Positions 6,408 to 7,200 of a DNA stretch of 7,200 bases are shown here, piece by piece. The notes beneath the pieces are model-generated. The model was given only the letters and a program-made list of their open reading frames with translations. It was not told where the DNA came from and ran no database searches. Position 1 is the stretch's first letter. Each line of letters opens with the position of its first letter. The position numbers and the translations under genes were made by a program. The stretch covers positions 1 through 7,200 of the forward strand of contig JABJQE010000202.1 in NCBI GenBank assembly GCA_018663565.1. The letters run 5' to 3'. The stretch is from Phycisphaerae bacterium (GTDB lineage Bacteria; Planctomycetota; Phycisphaerae; Phycisphaerales; SM1A02).

Positions 6408-7200
6408 TGGATACCACCACTACAGTCAATCGTACTTACTCGTACCGAGCTCGCGCTCAGGACGGCGAGGTCATTACGGGAACCGTTACCGGTTCGACGC
6501 CTGATGATATTGCTGCAATCTTGCGATCCGATGGGCTGATTCCCACAGCAATCCGAACCGCAGGCGCTGCGCTGCCAGATTTTGATGCCGATGAGATACG
6601 TCGCGGCGAAGCCGTTCGTCGAATACGCCGCGATGATGTCGCAGTCTTTTGCCAGCAACTTGGTGTGATGCTCGACACCGGTGTTCCGTTGCCCGAGGCA
6701 CTTGAGGCCTCACGTGTTCAGTGTCGCCGAAAAGAATTTTCACACCTCGTTGGTGAGATTCATATTGACGTCTGTGGTGGTACGCCGTTGTCCCGATCAA
6801 TGGCGAGATGGCCGAAAGTATTCCCGCCGATCGTGGTGAGCCTTGTTCGAGCTTCTGAAGCGTCAGGCACCATGGCCTTGATGCTTGGCCGTGTTGGTGA
6901 ATACCTCGTTCGTGAAGAACGCACCAGAAAGCAAGTCAAAGGCGCTGCAACCTATCCCGCATTTATGCTCGGAAGCGCTGTGCTAATTACCGCATTCATG
7001 TTGATTTTCATCCTGCCTAAGTTCTCCGCGATTTATGAGCGGAAGGGCGCAGAGCTACCAACAGCCACAAAGGTGATGATGGGAATCGGCGATGTACTTC
7101 GCAACGGGTGGCCCATTTGGGTGCCAGCACTGGCATTGATCGTGGCAGGCGGATTCTTCTGGCGTCGTACACAATCTGGTCGGCACTTCGTGGACTGGTG
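6404..7200 (+). CDS. pilC: PilC/GspF-family inner-membrane platform protein, 3'-truncated by the window edge
   Basis: The frame stays open from ATG 6404 to the right edge, giving 265 residues of a family usually near 400. The start is typical of PilC/GspF: Y-S-Y-R-A-R-A-Q-D-G-E-V-I-T-G-T-V, then S-D-G-L-I-P-T-A-I-R. The first T2SSF domain begins near residue 78 with V-F-C-Q-Q-L-G-V-M-L-D-T-G-V-P-L-P-E-A and includes R-A-S-E-A-S-G. A strong membrane helix spans about 186-208 and ends in I-L-P-K-F-S-A-I-Y-E; a second lies about 238-256. The second T2SSF domain and the last membrane helix are beyond the window. The protein forms the membrane base on which the PilB/GspE motor works, which fits its immediate neighbour. 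ATG 6404 overlaps the ATPase stop by four bases (ATGA); ATG 6407 is an equally good alternative. No strong Shine-Dalgarno is present, so translation is probably coupled. Confidence 0.92.
   Translation, partial: MMDTTTTVNRTYSYRARAQDGEVITGTVTGSTPDDIAAILRSDGLIPTAIRTAGAALPDFDADEIRRGEAVRRIRRDDVAVFCQQLGVMLDTGVPLPEALEASRVQCRRKEFSHLVGEIHIDVCGGTPLSRSMARWPKVFPPIVVSLVRASEASGTMALMLGRVGEYLVREERTRKQVKGAATYPAFMLGSAVLITAFMLIFILPKFSAIYERKGAELPTATKVMMGIGDVLRNGWPIWVPALALIVAGGFFWRRTQSGRHFVDW

Overview
The window is a gene-dense, single-direction (+) stretch of a bacterial chromosome. It holds seven genes and only one gap of any size, 34 bases at 816-849. G+C is moderate, roughly mid-50s percent by eye. No IS element, tRNA, rRNA, CRISPR array or phage gene is visible. 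Several features fit Planctomycetota, possibly the Phycisphaerae: a stand-alone receiver ending in a K-P-F-S-P-R motif, an E-L-A-E-T-W-E-E-I-N-L-L-Y helix in front of a GAF domain, and a STAS protein and a GspE/PilB-type ATPase in one run with signalling genes. That placement is inference from remembered family patterns, not a demonstrated assignment.

Layout. 1-815 is the 3' part of a tetratricopeptide-repeat (TPR) protein cut by the left edge. A two-part hairpin (786-831) spans its stop codon and is followed by a pyrimidine tract; it may terminate or attenuate transcription before the next gene. A tight cluster then begins: a membrane PAS sensor histidine kinase (850-2295), a stand-alone receiver (2310-2705), a GAF plus HD-GYP protein predicted to degrade cyclic-di-GMP (2702-4333), a small STAS anti-sigma-factor-antagonist-like protein (4330-4677), a GspE/PilB assembly ATPase (4674-6407), and the first two thirds of a PilC/GspF inner-membrane platform protein (6404 to the right edge).

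How the genes may work together. From the receiver to PilC, each stop codon overlaps the next start by four bases (GTGA or ATGA), so the proteins are probably made from one message with coupled translation. The simplest reading is a signalling module wired into a type IV pilus or type II secretion-like motor. The kinase phosphorylates the receiver. The receiver, which has no output domain, may act on the GAF-HD-GYP phosphodiesterase or another partner. Local c-di-GMP, or the STAS switch, could then tune the ATPase, whose N-terminus resembles the MshEN/GspE-N family, some members of which bind c-di-GMP. Each enzyme family is well known. The less ordinary part is the arrangement: two-component system, c-di-GMP hydrolase and STAS switch all coupled to the pilus motor, with no visible diguanylate cyclase, anti-sigma kinase or PP2C phosphatase.
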